A stretch of 55,296 nt of DNA. Origin: Hyphomicrobiales bacterium (GTDB taxonomy: Bacteria; Pseudomonadota; Alphaproteobacteria; Rhizobiales; Methyloligellaceae). The stretch covers positions 1 to 55,296 of the forward strand of contig JAJFHQ010000062.1 in the NCBI GenBank assembly GCA_021775525.1, read 5' to 3'. Every line of letters begins with the position of its first letter. The first letter of the stretch is position 1. The notes under the pieces are model-generated. The model was given only the letters and a program-made list of their open reading frames with translations. It was not told the origin of the DNA and searched no databases. This document shows positions 1 through 7,050 of the stretch, in pieces. A program made the position numbers and the translations under genes.

Positions 1-66
1 TCAAAAGGAATCCGCGTTGGCCACGAAACGGTTTTCGATTCCGGCGCCATGATGGACTATGTCTAA
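1..66 (+). pseudogene. Upstream in-frame fragment of an interrupted methyltransferase protein
   Basis: The first 21 codons are open from the window edge and end at TAA (64-66). They are in the same frame as the methyltransferase that follows. From memory, related alphaproteobacterial proteins (alpha/beta hydrolase fused to a SAM methyltransferase) run straight through this point, with Tyr where the TAA lies (…LDYVY… followed by …PQG…PLGR…). The stretch therefore looks like the end of an upstream part cut off by a nonsense codon, not a separate gene. Inference: one base change (TAT or TAC to TAA) or a sequencing error. The upstream part lies outside the window. Confidence 0.45.
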
Positions 67-84
67 CAGTATAATCCCCAGGGT

Positions 85-756
85 TTGACGCTTCTCGGGC
101 GGAAAATAGACAGGAATTATCTCAATTCGATCGGCTGGAAAGGCATCCGCCAGCGCAAAATCCATATTGAAGAATTGCTCCATAAAGCGATCAATCACCT
201 CCGAAAAGCAGGGACTCCCATTCGCATTTTGGATGTCGCCGCCGGTCATGGCCGCTATGTACTGGATGCCATCGAGAAGAGTGATTGCCGGCCAGACTCA
301 ATATTGTTGCGTGATTATAGCGACCTGAATGTCGAAGCCGGGAACGCTCTCATCAAGCAAAAGGAACTCTGCGATATTGCGTCATTCGTCAAAGGTGACG
401 CGTTTGATTCCCAGAGCCTCGCAAATGTCGAGCCGCGCCCCACGATCGGGGTCGTGTCTGGGCTGTATGAGCTGTTCGCTGACAATGATTTGACCCGGGC
501 ATCACTCGATGGGCTGGCTAAAGCGATCCCCGATGGCGGTTATCTCATTTACACCGGCCAACCCTGGCATCCACAAATTGAGTTGATTGCGCGAGCACTG
601 ACGAGCCACCGGCAAGGCCAGGCTTGGGTCATGCGCCGGCGCACGCAAGCTGAATTGGATCAACTCGTTGCTGCTGCCGGCTTCAAAAAGATCGACCAGC
701 GTATCGATGAGTGGGGCATTTTCACCGTCTCCCTGGCCCGCAGAGTCGCGGCATGA
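85..756 (+). CDS. Class I SAM-dependent methyltransferase domain protein (probably 5'-truncated by a stop)
   Basis: Residues 48-58 (ILDVAAGHGRY) form a class I methyltransferase motif I that binds S-adenosylmethionine. The acidic loop RDYSDLN follows at about residues 75-81. The substrate is unknown, but the gene begins a lipid gene cluster, so a lipid or lipid-head-group target is a reasonable guess. The given start is TTG with no good ribosome-binding site. Sequence resembling the family continues upstream of it across an in-frame TAA at 64-66, so this may be the distal part of a broken bifunctional hydrolase/methyltransferase. The stop overlaps the next gene's ATG (ATGA at 753-756), as expected for translational coupling. 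Family call fairly sure; intactness doubtful. Confidence 0.7.
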   Translation: MTLLGRKIDRNYLNSIGWKGIRQRKIHIEELLHKAINHLRKAGTPIRILDVAAGHGRYVLDAIEKSDCRPDSILLRDYSDLNVEAGNALIKQKELCDIASFVKGDAFDSQSLANVEPRPTIGVVSGLYELFADNDLTRASLDGLAKAIPDGGYLIYTGQPWHPQIELIARALTSHRQGQAWVMRRRTQAELDQLVAAAGFKKIDQRIDEWGIFTVSLARRVAA

Positions 757-2102
757 ATGGTACTGCCGAAACATCAGAGAACATGCCTGAATGTACCAGG
801 ACGATGGCGTGGCCCTGGAAGAGAGCCACTCTGTGGCTCTGCTGTCTGGCGCCATTTTTCTTCCTCAGCTATGGCTTTGCCAATTGGCTGGCAGCGCAGC
901 AGACTGACGTAGGCTCGATTGTCTATGCCTGGGAACGCTCCATTCCGTTTCTCGCCTGGACGATCATTCCCTATTGGTCGATCGATGCGCTCTACGGGCT
1001 GTCCCTGTTTGTCTGCACCTCGAAAGCAGAAGTTGATGTCCTCGGCAAGCGTCTGTTGAGCGCGCAGGTTATTGCTGTCATGTGTTTTTTCGCCTTTCCG
1101 CTTTCCTTCAGCTTTGACAGACCTGAGACAGGCGGCCTGCCGGGCACGCTGTTCACGCTCCTCGAGGGCTTAGATCAGTCCTTCAATCAGGCTCCCTCCC
1201 TGCATATCGCGTTGCTGGTCATTCTCTGGACACTTTACGCTAGGCATCTCCCTGAGCGGTGGCACTGGCTGCTTCATGCCTGGTTCACGCTCATCGGCAT
1301 CTCAGTACTGACGACATACCAGCATCATTTCATCGACGTACCAACGGGCGCACTGCTGGGATGGTTTTGCATCTGGCTTTGGCCGGCGGAAGAAAACACT
1401 CCCATCTCAGGCTTCCAGCTGAGCCTGGACCGCCGCTGCTGGCATATTGCCATCACTTACATTGTGGGAAGCATTGGCTTCGCGGCCGCGGCTTTCGTGA
1501 TGGGCGGCATCTCCCTTTGGCTGCTATGGCCGGCAATATCTCTGTTGTTGGTTGGTGCGGCTTATGCGGGTCTCGGGGAACCCGTCTTCCAGAAAACAGC
1601 CCACGGGCAGATGAGCATGGCCGCAAACTGGTTGCTGGCACCCTATCTTTTTGGCGCCTGGGTCAATTCAAGGCTCTGGACACTCCGCCAGCCGGTGCCT
1701 GCTCATGTTCGGGATAATGTCTGGATCGGCCGGTTTCCATCTGCAAGTGATGTCGCACAGCAAGGCTTTGCCTCGGTCGTCGACCTGACGGTTGAGATGC
1801 AGGCACCAAGCACGCAGGGCAATTGGCAGTCTGTACCGTGTCTTGACCTTATATCTCCAAAGCCTGCGGTCTTGCGTGAGGCCTCCGAAACCATCGAGCG
1901 GTTCAGACCGTCAGGCAAAGTTCTTGTCAATTGCGCGCTTGGCTGTTCACGCAGTGCAGCAGCCGTCGCAACATGGCTGGTTATAACTGGGCGGTCGGCA
2001 AGTGTTGAAGATGCGTTCGCAATCGTTAGCAACGCCCAGCCGCACATTGTGCTGGGAAGTAAACACCTTGCCGCAATAAAGGAAGCCGCGCGCTCAGGGT
2101 GA
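753..2102 (+). CDS. PAP2 phosphatase / dual-specificity phosphatase fusion membrane protein
   Basis: 449 residues if started at ATG 753, which overlaps the previous stop as ATGA; the GTG at 711 is less likely. The N-terminal two thirds are hydrophobic with several membrane segments and carry PAP2 motifs: PSLH with His151, and a second His-containing motif (HHFIDVPTG) near residues 192-200. PAP2 enzymes remove phosphate from lipid phosphates such as phosphatidate. The C-terminal ~130 residues are a soluble cysteine phosphatase domain with the signature CALGCSR (Cys394 to Arg400, CX5R). The two phosphatase chemistries in one polypeptide suggest lipid-phosphate or phosphoinositide-like turnover at the membrane. 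The order methyltransferase, phosphatase, acyltransferase, CdsA supports a lipid role. The exact substrate cannot be read from sequence. Confidence 0.85.
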   Translation: MNGTAETSENMPECTRTMAWPWKRATLWLCCLAPFFFLSYGFANWLAAQQTDVGSIVYAWERSIPFLAWTIIPYWSIDALYGLSLFVCTSKAEVDVLGKRLLSAQVIAVMCFFAFPLSFSFDRPETGGLPGTLFTLLEGLDQSFNQAPSLHIALLVILWTLYARHLPERWHWLLHAWFTLIGISVLTTYQHHFIDVPTGALLGWFCIWLWPAEENTPISGFQLSLDRRCWHIAITYIVGSIGFAAAAFVMGGISLWLLWPAISLLLVGAAYAGLGEPVFQKTAHGQMSMAANWLLAPYLFGAWVNSRLWTLRQPVPAHVRDNVWIGRFPSASDVAQQGFASVVDLTVEMQAPSTQGNWQSVPCLDLISPKPAVLREASETIERFRPSGKVLVNCALGCSRSAAAVATWLVITGRSASVEDAFAIVSNAQPHIVLGSKHLAAIKEAARSG

Positions 2103-2112
2103 GCTTGATGAC

Positions 2113-2766
2113 ATGACCCAGATATTGGCAGCTCTCTTCACCAACGTGATTATCCTTTTAACGCGCATGACAACCGCGGTTCAGGCGCATTGGATCGGAT
2201 GTGGCCCGGATCCTGTGCAGCGTATCTATTACGCCAACCATGCGAGCCATGGAGACTTTGTCCTTATATGGACAGTCCTTCCACCCGCTTATCGCAAAAA
2301 GACACGGCCAGTTGCGGGAGCCGACTACTGGTTGACCGGACCTATTCGCAGTTTTGTTGCAATCAACATATTTCGCTCAGTTCTAATCGACCGGCAGAAA
2401 TTTCAACGCGGAAGTGATCCCATATCGCTGATGTCCAATGCCATCGACGCCGGAGCATCGCTGATTCTTTTTCCAGAGGGTACCCGCAACACTACGGATA
2501 CTTTGCTGCTTCCATTCAAAAGCGGGGTCTATCACCTTGCCCGCAAATGTCCCGAAATTGAACTGGTGCCGGTGTGGCTTGCCAACTTGAACCGAGTTCT
2601 CCCCAAGGGCGAAATTATACCCGTTCCACTTCTGTGCACCGTTACGTTCGGGACTCCGCTTAAACTGCAGCCAGATGAAACGAAAATTGATTTCCTCGCC
2701 CGAGCCCGCAAAGCCCTGTTGAGCATCTCACCTGAAGCATCCATGGAAAACGAGACGAGTAAATGA
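2113..2766 (+). CDS. Lysophospholipid acyltransferase (PlsC family)
   Basis: 217 residues. It has the acyltransferase catalytic box NHASHGD at residues 42-48 (His43, Asp48) and the substrate-binding block FPEGTR near residues 120-125, both standard in glycerolphosphate and lysophosphatidate acyltransferases. A hydrophobic N-terminus (residues 3-20) probably tethers it to the inner membrane. It would acylate a lyso-lipid to give phosphatidate or a related lipid. It starts 10 bases after the phosphatase stop and its TGA overlaps the ATG of the CdsA-like gene (2763-2766), so product and substrate enzymes are likely made together. It is probably a paralogue of the housekeeping PlsC, because the whole cluster looks specialised. 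Confidence 0.85.
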   Translation: MTQILAALFTNVIILLTRMTTAVQAHWIGCGPDPVQRIYYANHASHGDFVLIWTVLPPAYRKKTRPVAGADYWLTGPIRSFVAINIFRSVLIDRQKFQRGSDPISLMSNAIDAGASLILFPEGTRNTTDTLLLPFKSGVYHLARKCPEIELVPVWLANLNRVLPKGEIIPVPLLCTVTFGTPLKLQPDETKIDFLARARKALLSISPEASMENETSK

Positions 2767-3707
2767 CCCCGCAAGAACAGATATTTGCATTGTTCGCAGG
2801 CATTGTGGGCATTCTGACGGTCGCCACGATCACAGGCCAGGTACTCCAGCGCCGTCAGCATGACGCGCAGTCAAATCCTGTCATAGAAAATCTGAATGCC
2901 CGCATCAATTCATGGTGGGCCATGGTGATACTTGTTGGCATTGCATTCATTTGCGGCAAGACCGGGGTTATCGTCTTGTTCGCCGTCCTGTCTTTTGCAG
3001 CGCTTCGAGAATTCGTCACGCTGACATACACACGGCCCGCTGATCACTGGGCACTGCTCATAGCCTTCTTTGCCGTATTGCCACTTCAATACTTTCTGAT
3101 TTGGGATGAGTGGTATGGCCTCTACACGGTTCTTATCCCGGTATATGCCTTCCTCTTCATGCCGATTATTTCGATTCTGCGACGTGACCCTCAACGCTTC
3201 CTGGAGCGTGTCACCGAGATGCAGTGGGGCTTGATGATCTGCGTGTTCTGCCTGTCGCATGTGCCGGCTCTGCTGACACTCGACATTCCCGGTTATGAAG
3301 GCCGTCATCTGCTGCTGATCGCCTTCCTTATTGGCATCGTGCAAATGAGCGACGTGCTTCAATATATCTGGGGGAAGTTATTCGGACGCCACAAGATCGC
3401 ACCTGCCGTCTCACCCTCCAAAACCATCGAGGGATTCGCGGGCGGTGTATTAAGCGCCACCGTGCTCGGGTCAGGATTGTGGTGGATCACTCCGTTTAAC
3501 CCATGGCAAGCCGCATGCCTTGCCTTTGTCATTACATTGATGGGCTTCCTCGGCGGGTTGGTCATGTCAGCAATTAAGCGAGATCGTGGCGTAAAGGACT
3601 GGGGTTCTATTATCGAGGGTCATGGCGGAATTTTAGACCGGCTCGATTCGGTTGTTTTCGCCGCACCGATTTTCTTCCATATGGTCCGCTATTGGTGGAC
3701 GGTATGA
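2763..3707 (+). CDS. Phosphatidate cytidylyltransferase (CdsA family)
   Basis: 314 residues with about eight hydrophobic segments. The C-terminal CDP-diglyceride synthetase signature is clear: KDWGSIIEGHGGILDRLDS near residues 275-295, preceded by SPSKTIEGFAGG. The enzyme makes CDP-diacylglycerol from phosphatidate and CTP in the inner membrane. It is the last gene of the overlapping cluster. The acyltransferase upstream could supply its substrate, and the PAP2 phosphatase could remove it. I see no CDP-alcohol phosphatidyltransferase downstream, which would be a natural partner; the accessory region begins instead. Likely a second, specialised copy, since the usual cdsA sits with the uppS/dxr genes. 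Confidence 0.9.
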   Translation: MTPQEQIFALFAGIVGILTVATITGQVLQRRQHDAQSNPVIENLNARINSWWAMVILVGIAFICGKTGVIVLFAVLSFAALREFVTLTYTRPADHWALLIAFFAVLPLQYFLIWDEWYGLYTVLIPVYAFLFMPIISILRRDPQRFLERVTEMQWGLMICVFCLSHVPALLTLDIPGYEGRHLLLIAFLIGIVQMSDVLQYIWGKLFGRHKIAPAVSPSKTIEGFAGGVLSATVLGSGLWWITPFNPWQAACLAFVITLMGFLGGLVMSAIKRDRGVKDWGSIIEGHGGILDRLDSVVFAAPIFFHMVRYWWTV

Positions 3708-3765
3708 ATTCTGATTGTCATTGGTTGATTGAGATCAGGATACCGCTGTTTTGTAAAATGGCCTC

Positions 3766-3841
3766 AATGTCCGCTTTGGGTCATAAGCGGACATTCTGAA
3801 GGGTCGCGTTTCATGTCCGCTATGCCCCCGAAAGCCGACAT
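3766..3841 (+). repeat. Two-hairpin interspersed repeat, copy 1
   Basis: Two palindromes lie 17 bases apart. The first, 3766-3795, has arms AATGTCCGCTT and AAGCGGACATT. The second, 3813-3841, has arms ATGTCCGCT and AGCCGACAT (one arm mismatched). The same pair in the opposite orientation lies at 54434-54508, and a single first-type hairpin at 55231-55258. Conceptual translation of the first gives MSALGHKRTF and of the second MSAMPPKADI. From memory these strings are found at the start of many mis-annotated Rhizobiales proteins. It sits at the junction between the lipid cluster and the accessory region and may also act as a transcription stop. Function unknown. Confidence 0.85.
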
Positions 3842-3984
3842 ACAGAACCGACCATTAGTAGTGAAAATCTCATCTAAATGTGGTATATAAATACCTCAAT
3901 CCCTACCATATGGGGTTGACTGATCTGAAATTGAGCACAGTGAACGGGGCCGCTCATGGCAATGGGTTTCGTAAGGAAAATATC

Positions 3985-4410
3985 ATGACCCCTTCCAGAT
4001 TGCCCAATGGGCGCTTCCCGCCCGGGGCATCGGGGAACCCCACCGGACGTCCCAAGACCGAGAGCGCTGCTTTACGCGCCGAATTGGCAGAGCATGGGCC
4101 GGCCATTGCTTCAGTGGTTATTGAGGCGGCGATTGGTGGCGATTTACAGGCCGCCAAGCTGGTGCTGGACCGAATAAGCCCACCGCTGAAGGCACAAGCC
4201 GCGCCCGTCCTGCTGGACCTGCCACGAGAAGAGAATGCGACCGGTACTGCCACCGCAATCATCCGTGCTGCTGCTGATGGAGAGATCCCGTCAGATGTTG
4301 CAGCACAACTGGTCACCGCCGTTGGCGCCTTGGCGAGAATTATCGAGATTGACGAACTTAAAGACCGGCTGGAGTCGCTAGAACGGGCAATCGAGGGGCA
4401 AAGGAAGTGA
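3985..4410 (+). CDS. DUF5681-like small protein
   Basis: 141 residues from ATG 3985, preceded by AAGGA (3974-3978); the longer ORF start at 3880 lacks a comparable site. The N-terminus (NGRFPPGASGNPTGRPK, residues 7-23) is the Gly/Pro/Arg-rich signature of DUF5681 proteins. The rest is helical and ends in a charged coiled-coil-like stretch. From memory, DUF5681 proteins occur in phage- and plasmid-derived regions, sometimes beside terminase genes, but their role is not known to me. The stop overlaps the GTG of the next gene (4407-4410), so the two are a pair. The accessory setting supports a mobile origin. Confidence 0.65.
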   Translation: MTPSRLPNGRFPPGASGNPTGRPKTESAALRAELAEHGPAIASVVIEAAIGGDLQAAKLVLDRISPPLKAQAAPVLLDLPREENATGTATAIIRAAADGEIPSDVAAQLVTAVGALARIIEIDELKDRLESLERAIEGQRK

Positions 4411-4859
4411 ATATTAGCGACACCGTCTATGAGACACTAAGCCCACGCCAGCGCATCATCGCCACCATAGACGCAATCGCCCGCGATGATGCAGCTGAAA
4501 TCGACCGGTTGAAGGCCACCTGCCCGATAAAGTCATATAGCCAGTGTGATATAGCTTTCAGTGATGTTATGGACGGATTGTGCGGGGCCGGGCTGGCCGT
4601 GGAGGCCGACTTGCGGGGCGCGGCCCTGTGGTGTTGTGCGCGTACGGACCCTGAATGTGGCTTGGAGGCGCTGCAAGACATGGCGGCGATTGAAGCGGCG
4701 TGGCTGGCTTTGTTGGCCGAGATGGGCATAACCTCACCGGCAGCGGCGGCGCCGCCAAGACATCCTATGGTCGTTGCCCTGTTGGAAAATGCGCCAGAGC
4801 CAGCATCGGAAAGAGTTGAGGTAATTTACGCGGCTCTGAAAGCTTCTGTTTTTACCTGA
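4407..4859 (+). CDS. Unknown protein translationally coupled to the DUF5681-like gene
   Basis: 150 residues, GTG start overlapping the preceding TGA by three bases. No recognised family. It is mostly helical and acidic, with six Cys residues in the middle third (including a CC pair in ALWCCARTDPEC, residues 73-84), an Ala/Pro-rich linker near residues 112-118 and a short helical tail. The coupling suggests it acts with the DUF5681-like protein. It could be a phage-derived DNA-packaging or regulatory component, but the sequence does not show this. A possible terminator follows at 4973-5003. Confidence 0.55.
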   Translation: MNISDTVYETLSPRQRIIATIDAIARDDAAEIDRLKATCPIKSYSQCDIAFSDVMDGLCGAGLAVEADLRGAALWCCARTDPECGLEALQDMAAIEAAWLALLAEMGITSPAAAAPPRHPMVVALLENAPEPASERVEVIYAALKASVFT

Positions 4860-4972
4860 AAAGCAGGTGGCAAACAGGACGTCCCAGCCTGGGTGTGAGT
4901 GAGATCTACCCAGCCAATGTCACCCTCTCCGACCTTTACGACGACATTGCCTCTAGGCCAGAATTGAAATGT

Positions 4973-5003
4973 AGGAGGCGGTATTACGCTGGCCTCTTTT
5001 TTT
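4973..5003 (+). terminator. Possible Rho-independent terminator after the DUF5681-like pair
   Basis: AGGAGGC (4973-4979) can pair with GCCTCTT (4992-4998), with one G-U pair and a 12-base loop, and the run of T continues to 5003. The stem is modest and the loop large, so this is a weak call. Its place between the coupled pair and the nuclease-like gene fits. Confidence 0.4.
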
Positions 5004-5089
5004 GAGTTTTCCATTTTAAGCCGTTAATTTCCTTGCCGCCGTCTGCCTTGCGGCTACTGTGTGCTGCTGATTATGAGTCAGGACACTAG

Positions 5090-6640
5090 GTGAACTTAGG
5101 TTTGTCTTGGGTTACAATTAGCAAAGTATTGGCTTTCATAATTTTTATTTGGAATACAGAATTGTCTGTTGACCTGCCGGAATTCCTAAAATCAGGTGAG
5201 CGAGCCCGTCTCATTCCCGTTGCTTCGTCTACTCACAAAGAGCGGTATGCGGCTTCCGTATTCTTAGCCACATTGTCGATCGTAGCTCCATATTGCCGGG
5301 AGGTCTTGGCTACATTGGGCAAGCGAGTTGGCCAACGCAGCAATATTCAATCTTTTACCGAAGTCGTTTTCAAACAGGCGGCAGGGAAAGCAAACATCCG
5401 GCCTGATGGTTTGTTGATACTCGATACGAGCCGCACCCAATGGAAGGCTCTGATCGAGGCGAAGATTGGCACTGCCAAGATCGATCCCCGCCAAGTTGAG
5501 CAGTACGTTGAGCTCGCGCGGGAGAATAACATCGACGCCGTAATCACCATATCCAACGAGTTAGCGTCGATGCCCGAACAAACTCCCTATGCGCTGGCGA
5601 CGAGGACCGGCGGAAAGGTTGCAATCTACCACTGGTCGTGGATGCGTCTCATTACCGTCGCTACATTGCTGATTGGTGGCGAAGAACCATTCGATCCCGA
5701 ACAGCATTACATCCTGAAGGAAATGCTCCGGTATTTCACTCATGAGAATATCGGCGTCAGGGGCGTGCATCGGATGAATGCCGACTGGAAGCGGCTCATG
5801 ACGAAAATTCATGCGGGTGGGCAAATCAAGAAGAACGACGAGGAAGTCACTAATACGGTTTGCTGCTGGCATCAGGAAGTGCAGGACATTTGCCTGCTGC
5901 TAAGCCGCAAACTGAAAGTGCCCGTGGGTTTGGGTCTGAGGCGTCACCACAGAGAGGACCAATCGGCACGCATTTCCGACGATGCTACGCAACTTGCTGA
6001 AACAAAGCGGTTGACGTCTGTCTTTGAGATCCCTGATGTTGCCGGTCCTATTGAAGTCGTGGCCCATGCCATGCGGCGCAATATCATTTGCCGGATGCAG
6101 CTTGCCGCACCGCTTGACTTGCAGAAATACACCTCCCGCCTCAGATGGCTGCTGCGCCAACTCCCTGAGGATATTGAATCGTCTGCCTCTCTGAGGATTT
6201 ATTGGGGAGGGGGCGGTGAAACCTTCGCGCCCATTTTAGGTTTGAAAGAAAATCCTGAAATTGCGGAGATTGGCAGGCCCGGCGCTCTGCCCAAGTCGTT
6301 CGAAATTGCGACTGTTATGGATATGGGAGTGAAATTCACTGGTCCTGCCAGTTTTGTGGAAGGTCTGGAGAGCGCCGTTCCTCTTTTTTATGACAATATT
6401 GTTCGGCACATTGAGGCTTGGCAGCCGGCTCCTCCTGTAGGGCCAGCACGTGGTGATGTTGAAAGCTTGTCCGAAGAGATCGATGCTCTTCCCGGCACAA
6501 AAAAAAGACCCAAAAAAGTTGTACAGAAAGGCGAAATTGACGGTCGTGCCTTCACGATTTTCGAGGATGGTTCGATCGAAGTGGAAACCACCCAAGGCGT
6601 CAAATGGTTCAAAGACCTCGCCGCACTTCAATCTTTCTAG
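5090..6640 (+). CDS. PD-(D/E)XK nuclease-like protein of unknown role
   Basis: 516 residues as given from GTG 5090. The first ~24 residues do not look like the rest, so a TTG at 5162 just before VDLPEFLKSGERARL may be the true start. Residues 85-140 carry a restriction-endonuclease-like core: Glu91, Asp106 in RPDG, Glu123-Ala-Lys125 and Gln135 in QVEQYV, matching the E…D…ExK…Q arrangement of PD-(D/E)XK enzymes. The following DAVITISNEL continues the fold. The C-terminal ~350 residues form an unassigned domain, with a basic linker (KKRPKK, near 472-477) before a final strand-rich piece. I recall similar proteins in actinobacteria annotated only as hypothetical. The island context makes a defence or DNA-processing role plausible, not proven. 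Confidence 0.65.
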   Translation: MNLGLSWVTISKVLAFIIFIWNTELSVDLPEFLKSGERARLIPVASSTHKERYAASVFLATLSIVAPYCREVLATLGKRVGQRSNIQSFTEVVFKQAAGKANIRPDGLLILDTSRTQWKALIEAKIGTAKIDPRQVEQYVELARENNIDAVITISNELASMPEQTPYALATRTGGKVAIYHWSWMRLITVATLLIGGEEPFDPEQHYILKEMLRYFTHENIGVRGVHRMNADWKRLMTKIHAGGQIKKNDEEVTNTVCCWHQEVQDICLLLSRKLKVPVGLGLRRHHREDQSARISDDATQLAETKRLTSVFEIPDVAGPIEVVAHAMRRNIICRMQLAAPLDLQKYTSRLRWLLRQLPEDIESSASLRIYWGGGGETFAPILGLKENPEIAEIGRPGALPKSFEIATVMDMGVKFTGPASFVEGLESAVPLFYDNIVRHIEAWQPAPPVGPARGDVESLSEEIDALPGTKKRPKKVVQKGEIDGRAFTIFEDGSIEVETTQGVKWFKDLAALQSF

Positions 6641-7050
6641 AGCCGAACTGTTATCACACCATCATGAACGGGTCAGCATCGCGCTGGCCCGCAAGCGACC
6701 TTGGTAATCCACCTCAAGAACGAGAGTTAAACGGTCGTCGGAAAATACAGTCTATCGATCAGATAGTTATCTCTTTTGCGTCTCAGGCAGCAATCAAATA
6801 GCAATCAGGTGAAGGGATTTTTCTGGGGAGGGCAATCAAACCGAGCTAGCTCCGCCTGAGATTTTGACGATCTGCGGGTCATCGTCCCGAGTAACTGCGA
6901 GGGCGTGGATGCATGTATGCGCAACCAAATGGGGACGAGTTTGTGTGCTACTTTGACGAAAAATGACGTCATCTACGCTGCTTATCATTGAACGGTCTGA
7001 TAAAAGGCTTGCGCAACACCTATCTTGTTGAGAGAAAGTGATTTGGGGTA
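6641..7050. other. Intergenic region with no clear gene
   Basis: 410 bases between the nuclease-like gene and the DprA-like gene. Only short ORF fragments without ribosome-binding sites are present. I see no tRNA, strong hairpin or repeat. The stretch just before 7051 (GGGGTA at 7045-7050) could serve as the ribosome-binding site for the DprA-like gene, and its promoter must lie within this gap. Confidence 0.5.

Noticed and set aside
711-752. GTG start 14 codons upstream for the PAP2/dual-specificity phosphatase
   Set aside because: It lies well inside the methyltransferase gene. ATG 753 forms an ATGA overlap like the other junction in the cluster.
4854-4868. Hairpin ACCTG/CAGGT at the end of the unknown gene as a terminator
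   Set aside because: Only five pairs and no T run. The structure at 4973-5003 is a better candidate.
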